This document shows, one piece after another, positions 27,256 through 35,416 of a DNA stretch of 64,000 nucleotides. Source of the stretch: Aliiroseovarius zhejiangensis (GTDB lineage: Bacteria > Pseudomonadota > Alphaproteobacteria > Rhodobacterales > Rhodobacteraceae). The notes under the pieces are model-generated. The model was given only the letters and a program-made list of their open reading frames with translations, did no database searches and had not been told where the DNA came from. Positions within the stretch are counted from its first letter, which is position 1, and every line of letters starts with the position of its first letter. The stretch lies in the NCBI RefSeq assembly GCF_014656375.1, contig NZ_BNCH01000001.1, positions 248,001 through 312,000 on the forward strand, read 5' to 3'. A program made the translations under genes and the position numbers.

Positions 27256-27669
27256 TCACAGCGCCGTAAAGCTCAGCTCACCCGCCGAGGCCATCGACAG
27301 CTCATATGTCGCCTCGCCGTTATGTGACCCAGCATACTCGACCGAGGTGATCATGAACGGCCCCTCGACGACGCCGAAATCAGGCACGATCACCTGGAAG
27401 TCCGGCACCTCGTTGTCAAAAAAGATCTGCCGCGCCCGCTCATCCGTGGTCGCGTCCTTGAACACGCCCGAGCCCGAGATCGAGGCGGATTTCACACCCG
27501 CGCCCCCCAGCAACTCGCGCCAGCCTCCGGTGCTTTCCAAACTGGTCACATCAACGCTTTCCGCATTGAAACTCAGACGCGTGGCCCGAAGGCCTGCAAT
27601 GGTCTCGAACACGCCGCTGCCGGTCATGTCGAGCTTGATCAATAGGTCCTTGCCGTTTTGCGCAGCCAT
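27256..27669 (-). CDS. GTA gp9, major tail tube protein (TP901-1 family)
   Basis: The 137 residues start MAAQNGKDLLIKLDMTGSG and contain TSLESTGGWRELLGGAGVKSA, shown only to the diagnostic part TSLESTGGWRELLGG (about residue 60), plus DFQVIVPDFGVVEGPF. This matches the TP901-1-type major tail protein that stacks into the tail tube. The Shine-Dalgarno CGGAG precedes the ATG. Confidence 0.92.
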   Translation of the reverse strand: MAAQNGKDLLIKLDMTGSGVFETIAGLRATRLSFNAESVDVTSLESTGGWRELLGGAGVKSASISGSGVFKDATTDERARQIFFDNEVPDFQVIVPDFGVVEGPFMITSVEYAGSHNGEATYELSMASAGELSFTAL

Positions 27670-27691
27670 GGGATCACTCCGTTGTTAAGGG

Positions 27692-28102
27692 TTAGTCGTC
27701 TTGAACACGGGCACGGAAGAACAGGTCGATCCGGCGCACATCCGCGTCCTCGACCCGCCGCGCCCGCGCGCGATGGAAATTCAGATAAACAAGCTGGCCC
27801 CGTGCCAGCGCCAATGTCGCATCCACCAGCGCATCGCTGACAGCGGCGGCCACTTGCTTGGCGCTTTGAAAGCCCGCTTCATCCGTCACCACGCTGACGG
27901 TGATTTCGTGCAGGGCGCCATGCCCGGTCATGTCGGACCGTTCGCGCACATCCTCGGGGCCGAGGCTGACATAGGTGCCGGTGATGATCCCCGCAGGCAC
28001 CGCGTCATAGATCGCACCGGCGACAAGCGTCGACAGGGCCACATCACCGGTCAGCCGCTGATACACGGCCTGCTGCAAGGCGGCGGAAACACCGTAGCTC
28101 AT
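27692..28102 (-). CDS. GTA gp8, DUF3168 tail terminator-like protein
   Basis: The 136 residues show the DUF3168 pattern: ALQQAVYQRLTGDVAL near the start and GTYVSLGPEDVRERSDMTG (about residue 38). In the RcGTA particle it caps the tail tube and joins it to the head-tail connector. Its ATG overlaps the gp7 stop as ATGA (28099-28102). Confidence 0.91.
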   Translation of the reverse strand: MSYGVSAALQQAVYQRLTGDVALSTLVAGAIYDAVPAGIITGTYVSLGPEDVRERSDMTGHGALHEITVSVVTDEAGFQSAKQVAAAVSDALVDATLALARGQLVYLNFHRARARRVEDADVRRIDLFFRARVQDD

Positions 28103-28437
28103 GCCGACACCTCCTCTTGGGCGAAACAGGTCAGGTAATGGGCGCTGGCATCAGCCTCGGTCACGGCCAGGATGCGAAACAGGCGCGATCCGGCGCGAAA
28201 CCTCTGATCAGGTTGGGGACGCGACGGGGCACCATCCGGGGCAGCCCGCACCGTGATGCGAAACGCGATGGTTGACACCGTGGCAAACCCGGCGGCCCGT
28301 TCGCGGCCCGTGCGCGGCTTGATTTCGGCCCATAGCTCGCCCAAAGCCTGCCAGCTTTGGGTGAATCCCCCGGCCCCATCCGGTGTGCGCACCGGCGCTT
28401 CAAGCGTCAGCTTGCGGTTCAGAACCGGCGCTTTCAT
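28099..28437 (-). CDS. GTA gp7, head closure / head-tail adaptor protein
   Basis: The 112 residues begin MKAPVLNRKLTLEAPVRTPD and contain GGFTQSWQALGELWAEIKP, typical of SPP1 gp16-like head closure proteins. The ATG at 28437 overlaps the gp6 stop as ATGA; the frame continues upstream to 28509 but only inside gp6. It links the portal/adaptor ring to the tail. Confidence 0.91.
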   Translation of the reverse strand: MKAPVLNRKLTLEAPVRTPDGAGGFTQSWQALGELWAEIKPRTGRERAAGFATVSTIAFRITVRAAPDGAPSRPQPDQRFRAGSRLFRILAVTEADASAHYLTCFAQEEVSA

Positions 28438-29045
28438 CGGGCACCCCCACCGCCAAGCAGGCGCACGGTGCGATAACGCTGGATCAACGACGACACAGCG
28501 GATGGCCACGGGGCTTGCCCAATCGAGGCCCCACCGGCCTCGGACCGGTTTTCATAATAGCTTGCCGCCAAAAGCATCACGGCCTGGGCCAGATCCGCGG
28601 GCATATCGGCCCAGCTGGCACCAAATCCCGCGTCAAATCCGATCACCACCTGTCCACCCACCGGGATGGCTGGCAAACACAGGCCCGTCGACACCAATCG
28701 TGGCCGGTGTAAGTCTGGCTCCAGCACATACCGGGCGGTGTTGATCACCTCTTCACCGCCAAGGCGATCCACGATCTTCAGGCCGGTGATCTGGCTGACC
28801 GGGGCCACAGGCAGGGCTTGCGTGGCCAGATCGCGCCAGGCGGTCAGGGTCCAGGTAAAGCTGCGGGACAAGAGGATCTTGCCAGTGCGGGATTCGATGG
28901 CCGCGATGGCGGCCCTTAGATAGCTCTCCAGCACCGTATCCTGCACCCCGTCATCGGCAAACCCGGTGCCCAGCCGCAAGTGGTCCTTGAATTGGGCGAC
29001 CGGAAGGACCGCGCCCGGCACAGTGGTCTGCTCGACTAACATCAT
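28434..29045 (-). CDS. GTA gp6, head-tail connector (adaptor) protein
   Basis: The 203 residues belong to the gp6-like connector family: DHLRLGTGFADDGVQDTVLE (about residue 20) and AAIAAIESRTGKILLSRSFT (about residue 45) form the helical bundle that binds under the portal. The C-terminal VMLLAASYYENRSEAG is typical. It starts 170 bases after the capsid gene, a gap that contains two hairpins. Confidence 0.9.
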   Translation of the reverse strand: MMLVEQTTVPGAVLPVAQFKDHLRLGTGFADDGVQDTVLESYLRAAIAAIESRTGKILLSRSFTWTLTAWRDLATQALPVAPVSQITGLKIVDRLGGEEVINTARYVLEPDLHRPRLVSTGLCLPAIPVGGQVVIGFDAGFGASWADMPADLAQAVMLLAASYYENRSEAGGASIGQAPWPSAVSSLIQRYRTVRLLGGGGAR

Positions 29046-29100
29046 GGATCATCTCCGAAATTCGGGTCCCTCACGTCACTTGGGTTAAGATGGGCGCGCA

Positions 29101-29190
29101 CCGTCCGCGTTGCTCGGACGGAGGGGGAGCAGCTAGACAACACGGGGGGTAGGTCAGCGCGCGCCCGGTCCCGCACCTGCCGTGTGGCAG
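29101..29190 (-). promoter_or_regulatory. hairpins downstream of the GTA capsid gene
   Basis: The gap between gp5 and gp6 holds CCGTCCG/CGGACGG (29101-29121, 7-base loop) and CTGCC/GGCAG (29177-29190). Neither has a T-run on the minus strand. They could stabilise the capsid mRNA or reduce read-through to later genes. Confidence 0.45.
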
Positions 29191-29214
29191 AATGCGAGGC
29201 TCGGGTTCAGGCTC

Positions 29215-30429
29215 TTACGAGACCGAGAACTTCAGAAGCTTGATCGCCGCGAAGTCGCTGACATCGCCGCCCACGCGCTTGGTCGCATAGAACAGCACAT
29301 GCGGCTTGGCCGAGAACGGATCTCGCAGGATGCGGGTGTCAGGACGTTCGGCAATCGTATAGCCCGCCCCGAAGTCACCAAAAGCAACCGGGGTTGTATC
29401 GGTGCCAATATCCGGCATGTCTTCGGCGATCAGAACCGGATAACCCAGCAGACGCGCAGGTTCCCCGGCGGCCAGGCCGTCCGACCACAGGAAACGGCCA
29501 TCCATATCCTTCATCTTGCGCACAGCCCCGGCGGTTTTCGAGTTCATCACGAACTTCGCACCCGCGCGGTATTCGGCGTCCAGCGCATAGACCAGATCAA
29601 TGATCGCATCCGCCGGGTTCGAGGCGTCGAAATCGCCCGACGTGCCGGTCACGATGTAACCGATATTGCCCCAGGTCCAGATGTCATTGTCCACTGACGG
29701 GTGCGCCAGAATGCCCTTGGGCTTGTCGATCCCGTCCCCCGAAATGAAGGCCCCGGCCTCGGCGCGGGCAAACTTGTCGGCAATCCGGCCCGCCAACCAG
29801 GTCTCGATCTCGAACGCGCTGTCGTCCAGAAGACGCTGCGACGCTTTGGGCAGCGCGGACAGCTCATGCAGCGGAATGGTGATCCGCTCAATCGAAGGCG
29901 TGCCGGTCTCGACCGAAGGATCCGTTTCCGTGGCCCAGCCCGAGCCGACATCGGAATGGTCGATCAGCACGTCATAGGACGTCGCTTCGACATTCACTAC
30001 ATTCGCCACGGCACGCAGCGACGCGGTGGATTTCAAAACGCTCTGAATGGTGTCGGCGGTCTGCGGATCGACCAGATAGCCACCGTCCCCGGCAACCGCT
30101 GTCGACATGGCCTTGCCATCCAGTTCCAGACCGCGCAGCCCGTCATCGTCACCCGACCGCAGATACGCTTCAAACGCTTTCTGATGCGGGGCTTCCAGAT
30201 CGGCGGCAGCAGCAAGATGCGGACGCGCCGCAGGGGACTTGGAGGTGAAGTTTGTTTTGCGATCCAGCATGGTCAGTCGCTCTTCCTGTTGTTGAAGTTT
30301 GGTGGAAATATCGTCATGAAACGCATTGATATCGCTCATGAAGCCAGCCAGCGCGGTCTTCACCTCGGCGGCCGGGGTGGCGTCCGTCGCGGCCGACTGG
30401 CCCAGAGCCTTCGTCTCGGTCTTGCTCAT
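29215..30429 (-). CDS. GTA gp5, HK97-type major capsid protein
   Basis: The 404 residues comprise an N-terminal scaffolding segment (about 1-95) with a coiled coil (ISTKLQQQEERLTMLDRK) that is normally removed by the protease, then the HK97 fold with DGGYLVDPQTADTIQS (about residue 115), the P-domain and the A-domain with FGDFGAGYTIAER (about residue 358). It builds the small GTA head. The Shine-Dalgarno AAGGA precedes the ATG. The gene for the protease lies 13 bases upstream. Confidence 0.96.
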   Translation of the reverse strand: MSKTETKALGQSAATDATPAAEVKTALAGFMSDINAFHDDISTKLQQQEERLTMLDRKTNFTSKSPAARPHLAAAADLEAPHQKAFEAYLRSGDDDGLRGLELDGKAMSTAVAGDGGYLVDPQTADTIQSVLKSTASLRAVANVVNVEATSYDVLIDHSDVGSGWATETDPSVETGTPSIERITIPLHELSALPKASQRLLDDSAFEIETWLAGRIADKFARAEAGAFISGDGIDKPKGILAHPSVDNDIWTWGNIGYIVTGTSGDFDASNPADAIIDLVYALDAEYRAGAKFVMNSKTAGAVRKMKDMDGRFLWSDGLAAGEPARLLGYPVLIAEDMPDIGTDTTPVAFGDFGAGYTIAERPDTRILRDPFSAKPHVLFYATKRVGGDVSDFAAIKLLKFSVS

Positions 30430-30442
30430 GTGTATGTCCTTT

Positions 30443-31036
30443 TCAGAGGGTCAGATCGCTGGCACGGCGGTATCGGGCCAGCATATGGCGCGCTTCGTCG
30501 ATCGAAGCGGCCAGTTCACGCAGGGCGGTATCGTGAACGGCAGGCAGATCGCCTTTCGCCCCCACCCGCGCCGTCGGAAGCATGGGGAAGGTGACAAGCG
30601 ACACCTCCCACAGCTCCAACTCGGTCAAAAGCCGTTGGCCCTTGTCGTCCTTGGTGGCCCGCTTGGTGCGATAACCAATGGACAATCCATCAATCGCACC
30701 TGCCTCGATCAGCGCAGCGGCCTCCCGCCCCTTGGCGACATCCGTCAGAATGCGCCCCTTGACGTAAAGCCCGCGCGCGTCCTCGCGCACCTCGTCCCAG
30801 ACGCCGATGGGTTGCGCCGGGTCGTGTTGCCACAGCATCTTCACGCCGCGGTCCGCCGCCTTCAGCGCGCGCAGGGATTTGCCATAGGCACCGGGCGCCA
30901 CAATGTCGCCGCCCGTGTCGCATTGATCGAAAAAGCTGGCATAGCCCTCGATCAGAATGCCCTCGTCCACTTCGGACGTTTCGCCCAGCTTGACGAATTT
31001 GTGTTCAAGCCCAAGATCGGGCCGGAAATCGCTCAT
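30443..31036 (-). CDS. GTA gp4, HK97-family prohead protease
   Basis: The 197 residues contain EGYASFFDQCDTGGDIVAPGA (first 20 diagnostic, about residue 31), MLWQHDPAQPIGVW (about residue 68, catalytic His) and ELWEVSLVTFPM (about residue 130, catalytic Ser). It matures the capsid by cutting the scaffold segment. It is 17 bases from the portal gene, leaving no room for the small head-formation gene (gp3.5) found in R. capsulatus. Confidence 0.95.
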   Translation of the reverse strand: MSDFRPDLGLEHKFVKLGETSEVDEGILIEGYASFFDQCDTGGDIVAPGAYGKSLRALKAADRGVKMLWQHDPAQPIGVWDEVREDARGLYVKGRILTDVAKGREAAALIEAGAIDGLSIGYRTKRATKDDKGQRLLTELELWEVSLVTFPMLPTARVGAKGDLPAVHDTALRELAASIDEARHMLARYRRASDLTL

Positions 31037-31053
31037 CTGCTTTTCCTCGTTGG

Positions 31054-32247
31054 TTATGCGTTGTCGGATGTCAGGGGCGGCAGGCCCAGAAGGCTGCGTT
31101 TCTCGGCATCTGACAGAAAACTGGCGTCAGCCACGCGGCGCCATTGCTGATCCCGTTCAGCGGACAGGGCCGGCACTTGGTCAAGGTCGGGCTTCAGGAC
31201 CACGCTTTCACCGGTGAACCCGGCCAGCCAATGGCCCACACTGGCCGCAACCCGCGACACCAAGGGCACCACGGTCAGGCGATAAAACGCCCGGCTGGCC
31301 TCCTGATAGTTCGCATAGGTCGCATCGCCCGGAATACCGATCAGCATCGGTGGCACCCCGAAGGCCTGCGCGATCTCGCGCGCGGCGGCTTCCTTGGTTT
31401 TTTGGAACTCCATATCCGAAGGACTGAATCCCATTGGTTTCCAGTCCAACCCGCCCTCCAGCAGCATTGGCCGCCCGGCATTACGCGCACCGACGTGATG
31501 GGTCTCCATCTCGGCCAGCAGACGATCATACTGATCCGCGCTCAGTTGCGCCTGCCCATCGGCCCCGTTGTAAACAATGGCGCCCGATGGCCGCGCGGCG
31601 TTGTCCAGCAGGGCTTTCGACCAGCGGCTGGCCGCGTTGTGCACGTCGATCGCCGTGGCGGCCGCCTGCAAGGGCGACAGTCCGTAGTGATCGTCCTGCG
31701 GGTGGAAGGCCTTCACATGGCAGATCGGGGTCGTGCCCTCCCCCACGTGAAACCGATGCTTGCGCGCGCCGACCGTGTAATCATAAGCCACCGGCCAGCC
31801 ATCCGCCCCGGGCACGAGGCTCATCCGGTCGGACCGGAGCACATGCAACTCACCCGGCAGCCCATCCTGTCCGGGAACAGCCTCGAAATACCCGTTTCCG
31901 GTCAACAGCAGTTGCCCGAAAAAGGCTTCGAACAGCTCGGCCCGGCCCTGCGCGGCATTGGGGCGTGCCAGAAGGTCCAGCAGCGGGTGGGTGTCGAACC
32001 GCTGGCTTTCATCCTGCAAGACCAGCGGCAGCGCGGCAGCGGCTTCGGCAATCAGTTTGACCGACCGAAAGCCGACCGGATTGGCAGCAAAGCCCGTTTT
32101 GGTCAGGCTGACAACATCACGCGGGCTCCAGGCCACCCGGCCCGCGCCCCCATAGGCAATGACCGGGCCCGTCGCCGAGGCTTTGGTTTCGGTCGGTTGT
32201 GCCGCCATATGTGCTGCGTCACCCCGCTTGAGAAAGTCGAATACCAT
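31054..32247 (-). CDS. GTA gp3, portal protein (HK97 type)
   Basis: The 397 residues form the dodecameric ring through which DNA enters and leaves the head. Visible are NPVGFRSVKLIAEAAAALPL (about residue 57), LLTGNGYFEAVPG (about residue 113) and AFGVPPMLIGIPGDATYANY (about residue 295), all typical of portal proteins. The AGGAG before the ATG is a good ribosome-binding site. A 200-base noncoding gap separates it from the terminase gene. Confidence 0.95.
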   Translation of the reverse strand: MVFDFLKRGDAAHMAAQPTETKASATGPVIAYGGAGRVAWSPRDVVSLTKTGFAANPVGFRSVKLIAEAAAALPLVLQDESQRFDTHPLLDLLARPNAAQGRAELFEAFFGQLLLTGNGYFEAVPGQDGLPGELHVLRSDRMSLVPGADGWPVAYDYTVGARKHRFHVGEGTTPICHVKAFHPQDDHYGLSPLQAAATAIDVHNAASRWSKALLDNAARPSGAIVYNGADGQAQLSADQYDRLLAEMETHHVGARNAGRPMLLEGGLDWKPMGFSPSDMEFQKTKEAAAREIAQAFGVPPMLIGIPGDATYANYQEASRAFYRLTVVPLVSRVAASVGHWLAGFTGESVVLKPDLDQVPALSAERDQQWRRVADASFLSDAEKRSLLGLPPLTSDNA

Positions 32248-32446
32248 GGGCGGATGCTCCTCGCGTTCTGTCCTTGTTGGGGAAGAATCCCCGGCAAATC
32301 TGTCCCGCCCGGTCCCCTGCCTGTCGCAGCGCCGGTCGGCGAAACTTTCGTCTCAGTGATGGTCAGGTCAGGGTCGCTGGAGCGTTACCGTTCTGGACCC
32401 TGCCTTTCGATGTTTTGCACTCTGACATCCAAGGTTAAAAAACAGT
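32248..32446 (-). other. 200-base noncoding gap between GTA terminase and portal genes
   Basis: The region has no credible gene. It contains the inverted repeats CAGGGTC/GACCCTG (32369-32375 and 32396-32402), GGGGA/TCCCC (32279-32292), and GGTTAAA/TTTAACC (32433-32452), the last one spanning the terminase stop codon. It is unusual in an array whose other genes mostly overlap. Confidence 0.5.
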
Positions 32447-33796
32447 TTAACCAAGCGAACGCACCTGCGGATGGCGGTATTTGGCAACGGGTTCGATGAT
32501 CAACTCGTGCAAAGCCCAAACCAGCGCATCAACGCGGTCGGGGCTTCCCTTGCCCTCGTATCCCTGCACCGTCATGCGGCACATCTCGTCTTCCAGTGCA
32601 GGCATCGACGTGGCATGAGACACGCGGCCCTGCTCATACAGTGCCGCAACGGGCTCGGCACGCGCCGATTTGCCCCGCGTGGCGCGTACGGCGCGAAACG
32701 GCACAGTGGCGTCGATCTGCCGGATCACGCTCTCCACCAGATCTCCGCCCTGGTTGACCTCGGCCACCAAACGGTCGGCACCGTGGCGTTGCATCGCCGC
32801 AATCGCCGCTTCAGACCATTGTGTCGGGCTGGCCGCCGAGACACTGGCATCCTCCAGCACCACGGCTCGCCAATTGCCCGGTGCGCCCTGGGCCATGACA
32901 CCCGCCACCACGATCCCGCAGGCGTCCGACCCCTTGTGGCCCGTCACCGGCGGGTCAACAGCAACCACGATGCGGTCGAACTCTGGCAGTTCGCCGGTGA
33001 TGCGCGCGGCATCCAGCCTCGCCATGGTCCACAAAGCCCCCTCGACATCTTCAAGCAAGACCCCATCCAGCTCCTGCCGTCCAAGGCTCGTGTTGGCATA
33101 GCGGCTGCGCACCTCGTCAAGGAAACTCTTGGCCAAATAGGCGCGATTGGCTTCTGTGGGGGCTTGCGTCACCACGGTCGACGGGTTGTTCAGGATCGCC
33201 TTCAACACCCCCACGTTACGCGGCGTTGTGGTTACGCATTGGCGCGGATGATCGCCCAGCCGCAATCCGAACTGCAGCATGTCCCAAGTGTCCTCGGCCT
33301 TTTTCCACTTGGCCAGTTCATCCACCCAGGCCGCATCAAACTGCGGACCGCGCAGACTTTCCGGTTCATGTGCCGAAAACACCTGCGCCACCGCCCCATT
33401 GGGCCAGACCAAGCGTCGCCGCCCAGCCTGCCACTCCGGCCGCCGGTCAGGGGGCGAGCACGCCAGTATCCCACTGTCGCCGAAAATCATTACCTCGCGC
33501 ACCTGGTCGATGGTTTCACCGACCAAAGCCACGCGGTGGGACCGGCCCGGGTCCAGCGGACCGAACCCTTCGACCTCGGCCCGCACCCATTCCGCCCCGG
33601 CGCGGGTTTTCCCCGCGCCGCGCCCCCCCATGATCACCCAGCTGCGCCAGTCACCGTCCGGCGGCAACTGATGGTCCAGTGCCCAGAACTCAAACAGATA
33701 CGGAAGCGCTGCCAACGCCCCGTCACTCAGATCATTCAGGAAGCTCTCGCGCTCTTCTTGCGTCGCGCAGGCAAGCCAGTCGGCGCCCGATTTCAT
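32447..33796 (-). CDS. GTA gp2, terminase large subunit (TerL)
   Basis: About 449 residues. The ATPase has Walker A GGRGAGKTRAG (near residue 55 from this start) and Walker B FDAAWVDELAKW; the nuclease domain starts at VAVDPPVTGHKGSD. It packages host DNA into GTA heads, cutting without strong sequence choice. The open frame reaches 33901, but the ATG at 33796 (MKSGADWLAC) fits homologues best; it overlaps gp1 by 65 bases. Confidence 0.94.
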   Translation of the reverse strand: MKSGADWLACATQEERESFLNDLSDGALAALPYLFEFWALDHQLPPDGDWRSWVIMGGRGAGKTRAGAEWVRAEVEGFGPLDPGRSHRVALVGETIDQVREVMIFGDSGILACSPPDRRPEWQAGRRRLVWPNGAVAQVFSAHEPESLRGPQFDAAWVDELAKWKKAEDTWDMLQFGLRLGDHPRQCVTTTPRNVGVLKAILNNPSTVVTQAPTEANRAYLAKSFLDEVRSRYANTSLGRQELDGVLLEDVEGALWTMARLDAARITGELPEFDRIVVAVDPPVTGHKGSDACGIVVAGVMAQGAPGNWRAVVLEDASVSAASPTQWSEAAIAAMQRHGADRLVAEVNQGGDLVESVIRQIDATVPFRAVRATRGKSARAEPVAALYEQGRVSHATSMPALEDEMCRMTVQGYEGKGSPDRVDALVWALHELIIEPVAKYRHPQVRSLG

Positions 33797-34073
33797 CTCG
33801 GGCCTCAGCAAGGTCGAGAGCGCCCGCTCCCGCCCCGCCAAAGGCGGTTTGACCACTTTGTTCAAGTCGTTTCCTTTCCTCGAATACTGTTTGCATGGCA
33901 CGGCGCACCTCGGTCACGGCTTTCGCCAATCCCGGTGTGGTCTCGCAATCGGCCAGTTCCGCCGCGCTCAACTGGCGGTCCAGCTCTTTCAAAACGCGCA
34001 GAAAAAACGCGTCCGCGATCTTCAGGTACTCTTCCGAAGCCGCGTCCTTCCCCAAGGGCGTGATCATTGTCAT
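33732..34073 (-). CDS. GTA gp1, terminase small subunit-like protein
   Basis: The 113 residues (or 111 from a second ATG at 34067) are largely helical, with EEYLKIADAFFLRVLKELDR near the start and LAEARDEIGRRLACLRD at the end. In Rhodobacterales GTAs gp1 is the small terminase that recruits DNA and activates TerL. It is the first gene of the cluster. There is no clear Shine-Dalgarno sequence, and a TATAAT lies two bases before the first ATG. Confidence 0.88.
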   Translation of the reverse strand: MTMITPLGKDAASEEYLKIADAFFLRVLKELDRQLSAAELADCETTPGLAKAVTEVRRAMQTVFEERKRLEQSGQTAFGGAGAGALDLAEARDEIGRRLACLRDARRARELPE

Positions 34074-34108
34074 TATTATATTTGCCTCTCATGCTCGTCT
34101 CCGCACGA
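34065..34108 (-). promoter_or_regulatory. candidate GTA promoter and leader hairpin
   Basis: On the minus strand a perfect TATAAT (34080-34075) lies just before gp1, with no matching -35 box. It is preceded by the hairpin GCTCGT/ACGAGC (34091-34108). Initiation 7-8 bases after TATAAT would fall on the second gp1 ATG at 34067, giving a leaderless message. The missing -35 would fit dependence on an activator such as GafA, which is inference. Confidence 0.4.
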
Positions 34109-34114
34109 GCGACA

Positions 34115-34150
34115 TGAAAAAACGGCCCCGGGCGGGTGCCCAAGGCCGTT
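34115..34150 (-). terminator. rho-independent terminator between mltG and the GTA cluster
   Basis: On the minus strand the stem AACGGCC/GGCCGTT with an inner GGGC/GCCC pairing is followed by TTTTTTC. It insulates GTA genes from the fab-mltG transcript. Confidence 0.85.
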
Positions 34151-34255
34151 GAAGTCACGTCTTCTAGCGTATGTCAGACCCTAGGGGCGACCGCGCGTTC
34201 TGTCAAACCGCCCTCCCGCAACACCGTCCGGCAAGGTCATGTTTTCTTTACCAGA

Positions 34256-35416
34256 TCACTGGTTCGCCCGCTCGGCTTCGATCTCGCGCCACTTGGCAAC
34301 GTTGCGGTTGTGTTCTTCCAGTGTTTCGGCAAAAGCGTGCCCGCCCGTGCCATCTGCCACAAAAAAGATGAAATCGGTGTCGTCCGGGTTCAGAGCTGCC
34401 TCGATCGCCGCTTTGCCCGGGTTGGCGATGGGAGTGGGCGGCAGACCGTCGATGACATAGGTGTTATAAGGCGTCTCCGAGCGCAGTTCGCTTTGCCGCA
34501 ACCCCCGGCCCAAGGCCCCCTGTCCCTTGGTGACACCATAGATCACCGTCGGGTCCGTTTGCAGGCGCATGCCCTGGTTCAGGCGGTTTACGAACACGCT
34601 GGCCACCTGGCGCCGCTCTTCGGCCACGCCGGTTTCCTTTTCCACGATCGAGGCCATGATCAGCGCCTCTTCCGGGCTGTCATAAGGCAAATCCGGCGCA
34701 CGTGCTTCCCATGCTGCCGCCAGAATGGCCGACTGAGCCGCCTGCATCTCCGCCAGCAGCGCCGCCCGGTCTGCACCGACCCTGACTTCATAGCTGTCTG
34801 GCGCCAACGTGCCCTCGGCGGGGACCTCAGCCACCTCGCCGTCCAGAAAATCGGCATGGTTCAGACTGTCCACGATCTGCCAGCTTGTCACCCCTTCAGC
34901 CAGCGCAATGCGATAGCGCGTATCGCTTTCATTGCGCACCTTCTGATAGGTCTCGGGCACGGGGGTGTCCTGTTCGGCCGGGTTGAACTCGGCCGTGATT
35001 TCATATTCCTGCGTGGCGGGGTCCAGTTCGCGCACCTGAACCTCGGCCGCCAGAACACCGATCCGGTATACGACTTCCGTACCACAGGTCGACGCCCCGC
35101 CGCGTGTCACCACATCGACGATATCTTCCATCGACGCGCCCTCTGGCACCAGAAACGACCCGGCCTTCAACTGGGATTTCTTGTCGGAATACTCGACACC
35201 CAACCGAAAGATCGTTGCATTTGAAATTGCACCTTGTTCGGTCAGGGTATTTGTCACGCGCGAAAAGTTGGATCCTTTTTCAACGCGCAAACAGATTGCT
35301 TCGGTCAGCGGACCGGCACCGGTGTACTGCCGTTTACCCCATGCGATCATCCCGATTGCGACGATCATGATGACCACGAACAGGCTCAGCGCATTCGACG
35401 CGATGTTGCGCCACAT
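34256..35416 (-). CDS. mltG: endolytic murein transglycosylase MltG
   Basis: This 386-residue inner-membrane protein has one N-terminal transmembrane helix (about 9-27), a LysM-like region and the YceG catalytic domain. IMASIVEKETGVAEERRQVA (about residue 258) has the catalytic glutamate, and LQTDPTVIYGV follows. It cuts nascent glycan strands and so sets their length. Its ATG overlaps the fabF stop as TGATG; the fabF-mltG order is common in alphaproteobacteria. Confidence 0.95.
   Translation of the reverse strand: MWRNIASNALSLFVVIMIVAIGMIAWGKRQYTGAGPLTEAICLRVEKGSNFSRVTNTLTEQGAISNATIFRLGVEYSDKKSQLKAGSFLVPEGASMEDIVDVVTRGGASTCGTEVVYRIGVLAAEVQVRELDPATQEYEITAEFNPAEQDTPVPETYQKVRNESDTRYRIALAEGVTSWQIVDSLNHADFLDGEVAEVPAEGTLAPDSYEVRVGADRAALLAEMQAAQSAILAAAWEARAPDLPYDSPEEALIMASIVEKETGVAEERRQVASVFVNRLNQGMRLQTDPTVIYGVTKGQGALGRGLRQSELRSETPYNTYVIDGLPPTPIANPGKAAIEAALNPDDTDFIFFVADGTGGHAFAETLEEHNRNVAKWREIEAERANQ

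Noticed and set aside
32471-34063. 530-codon open frame antisense to GTA gp1 and gp2
   Set aside because: Covers both terminase genes on the opposite strand and has no protein-like motif.
19729-34073. Intact prophage
   Set aside because: No integrase, repressor, replication or lysis genes and no flanking direct repeats seen; gene set and order are those of a gene transfer agent.
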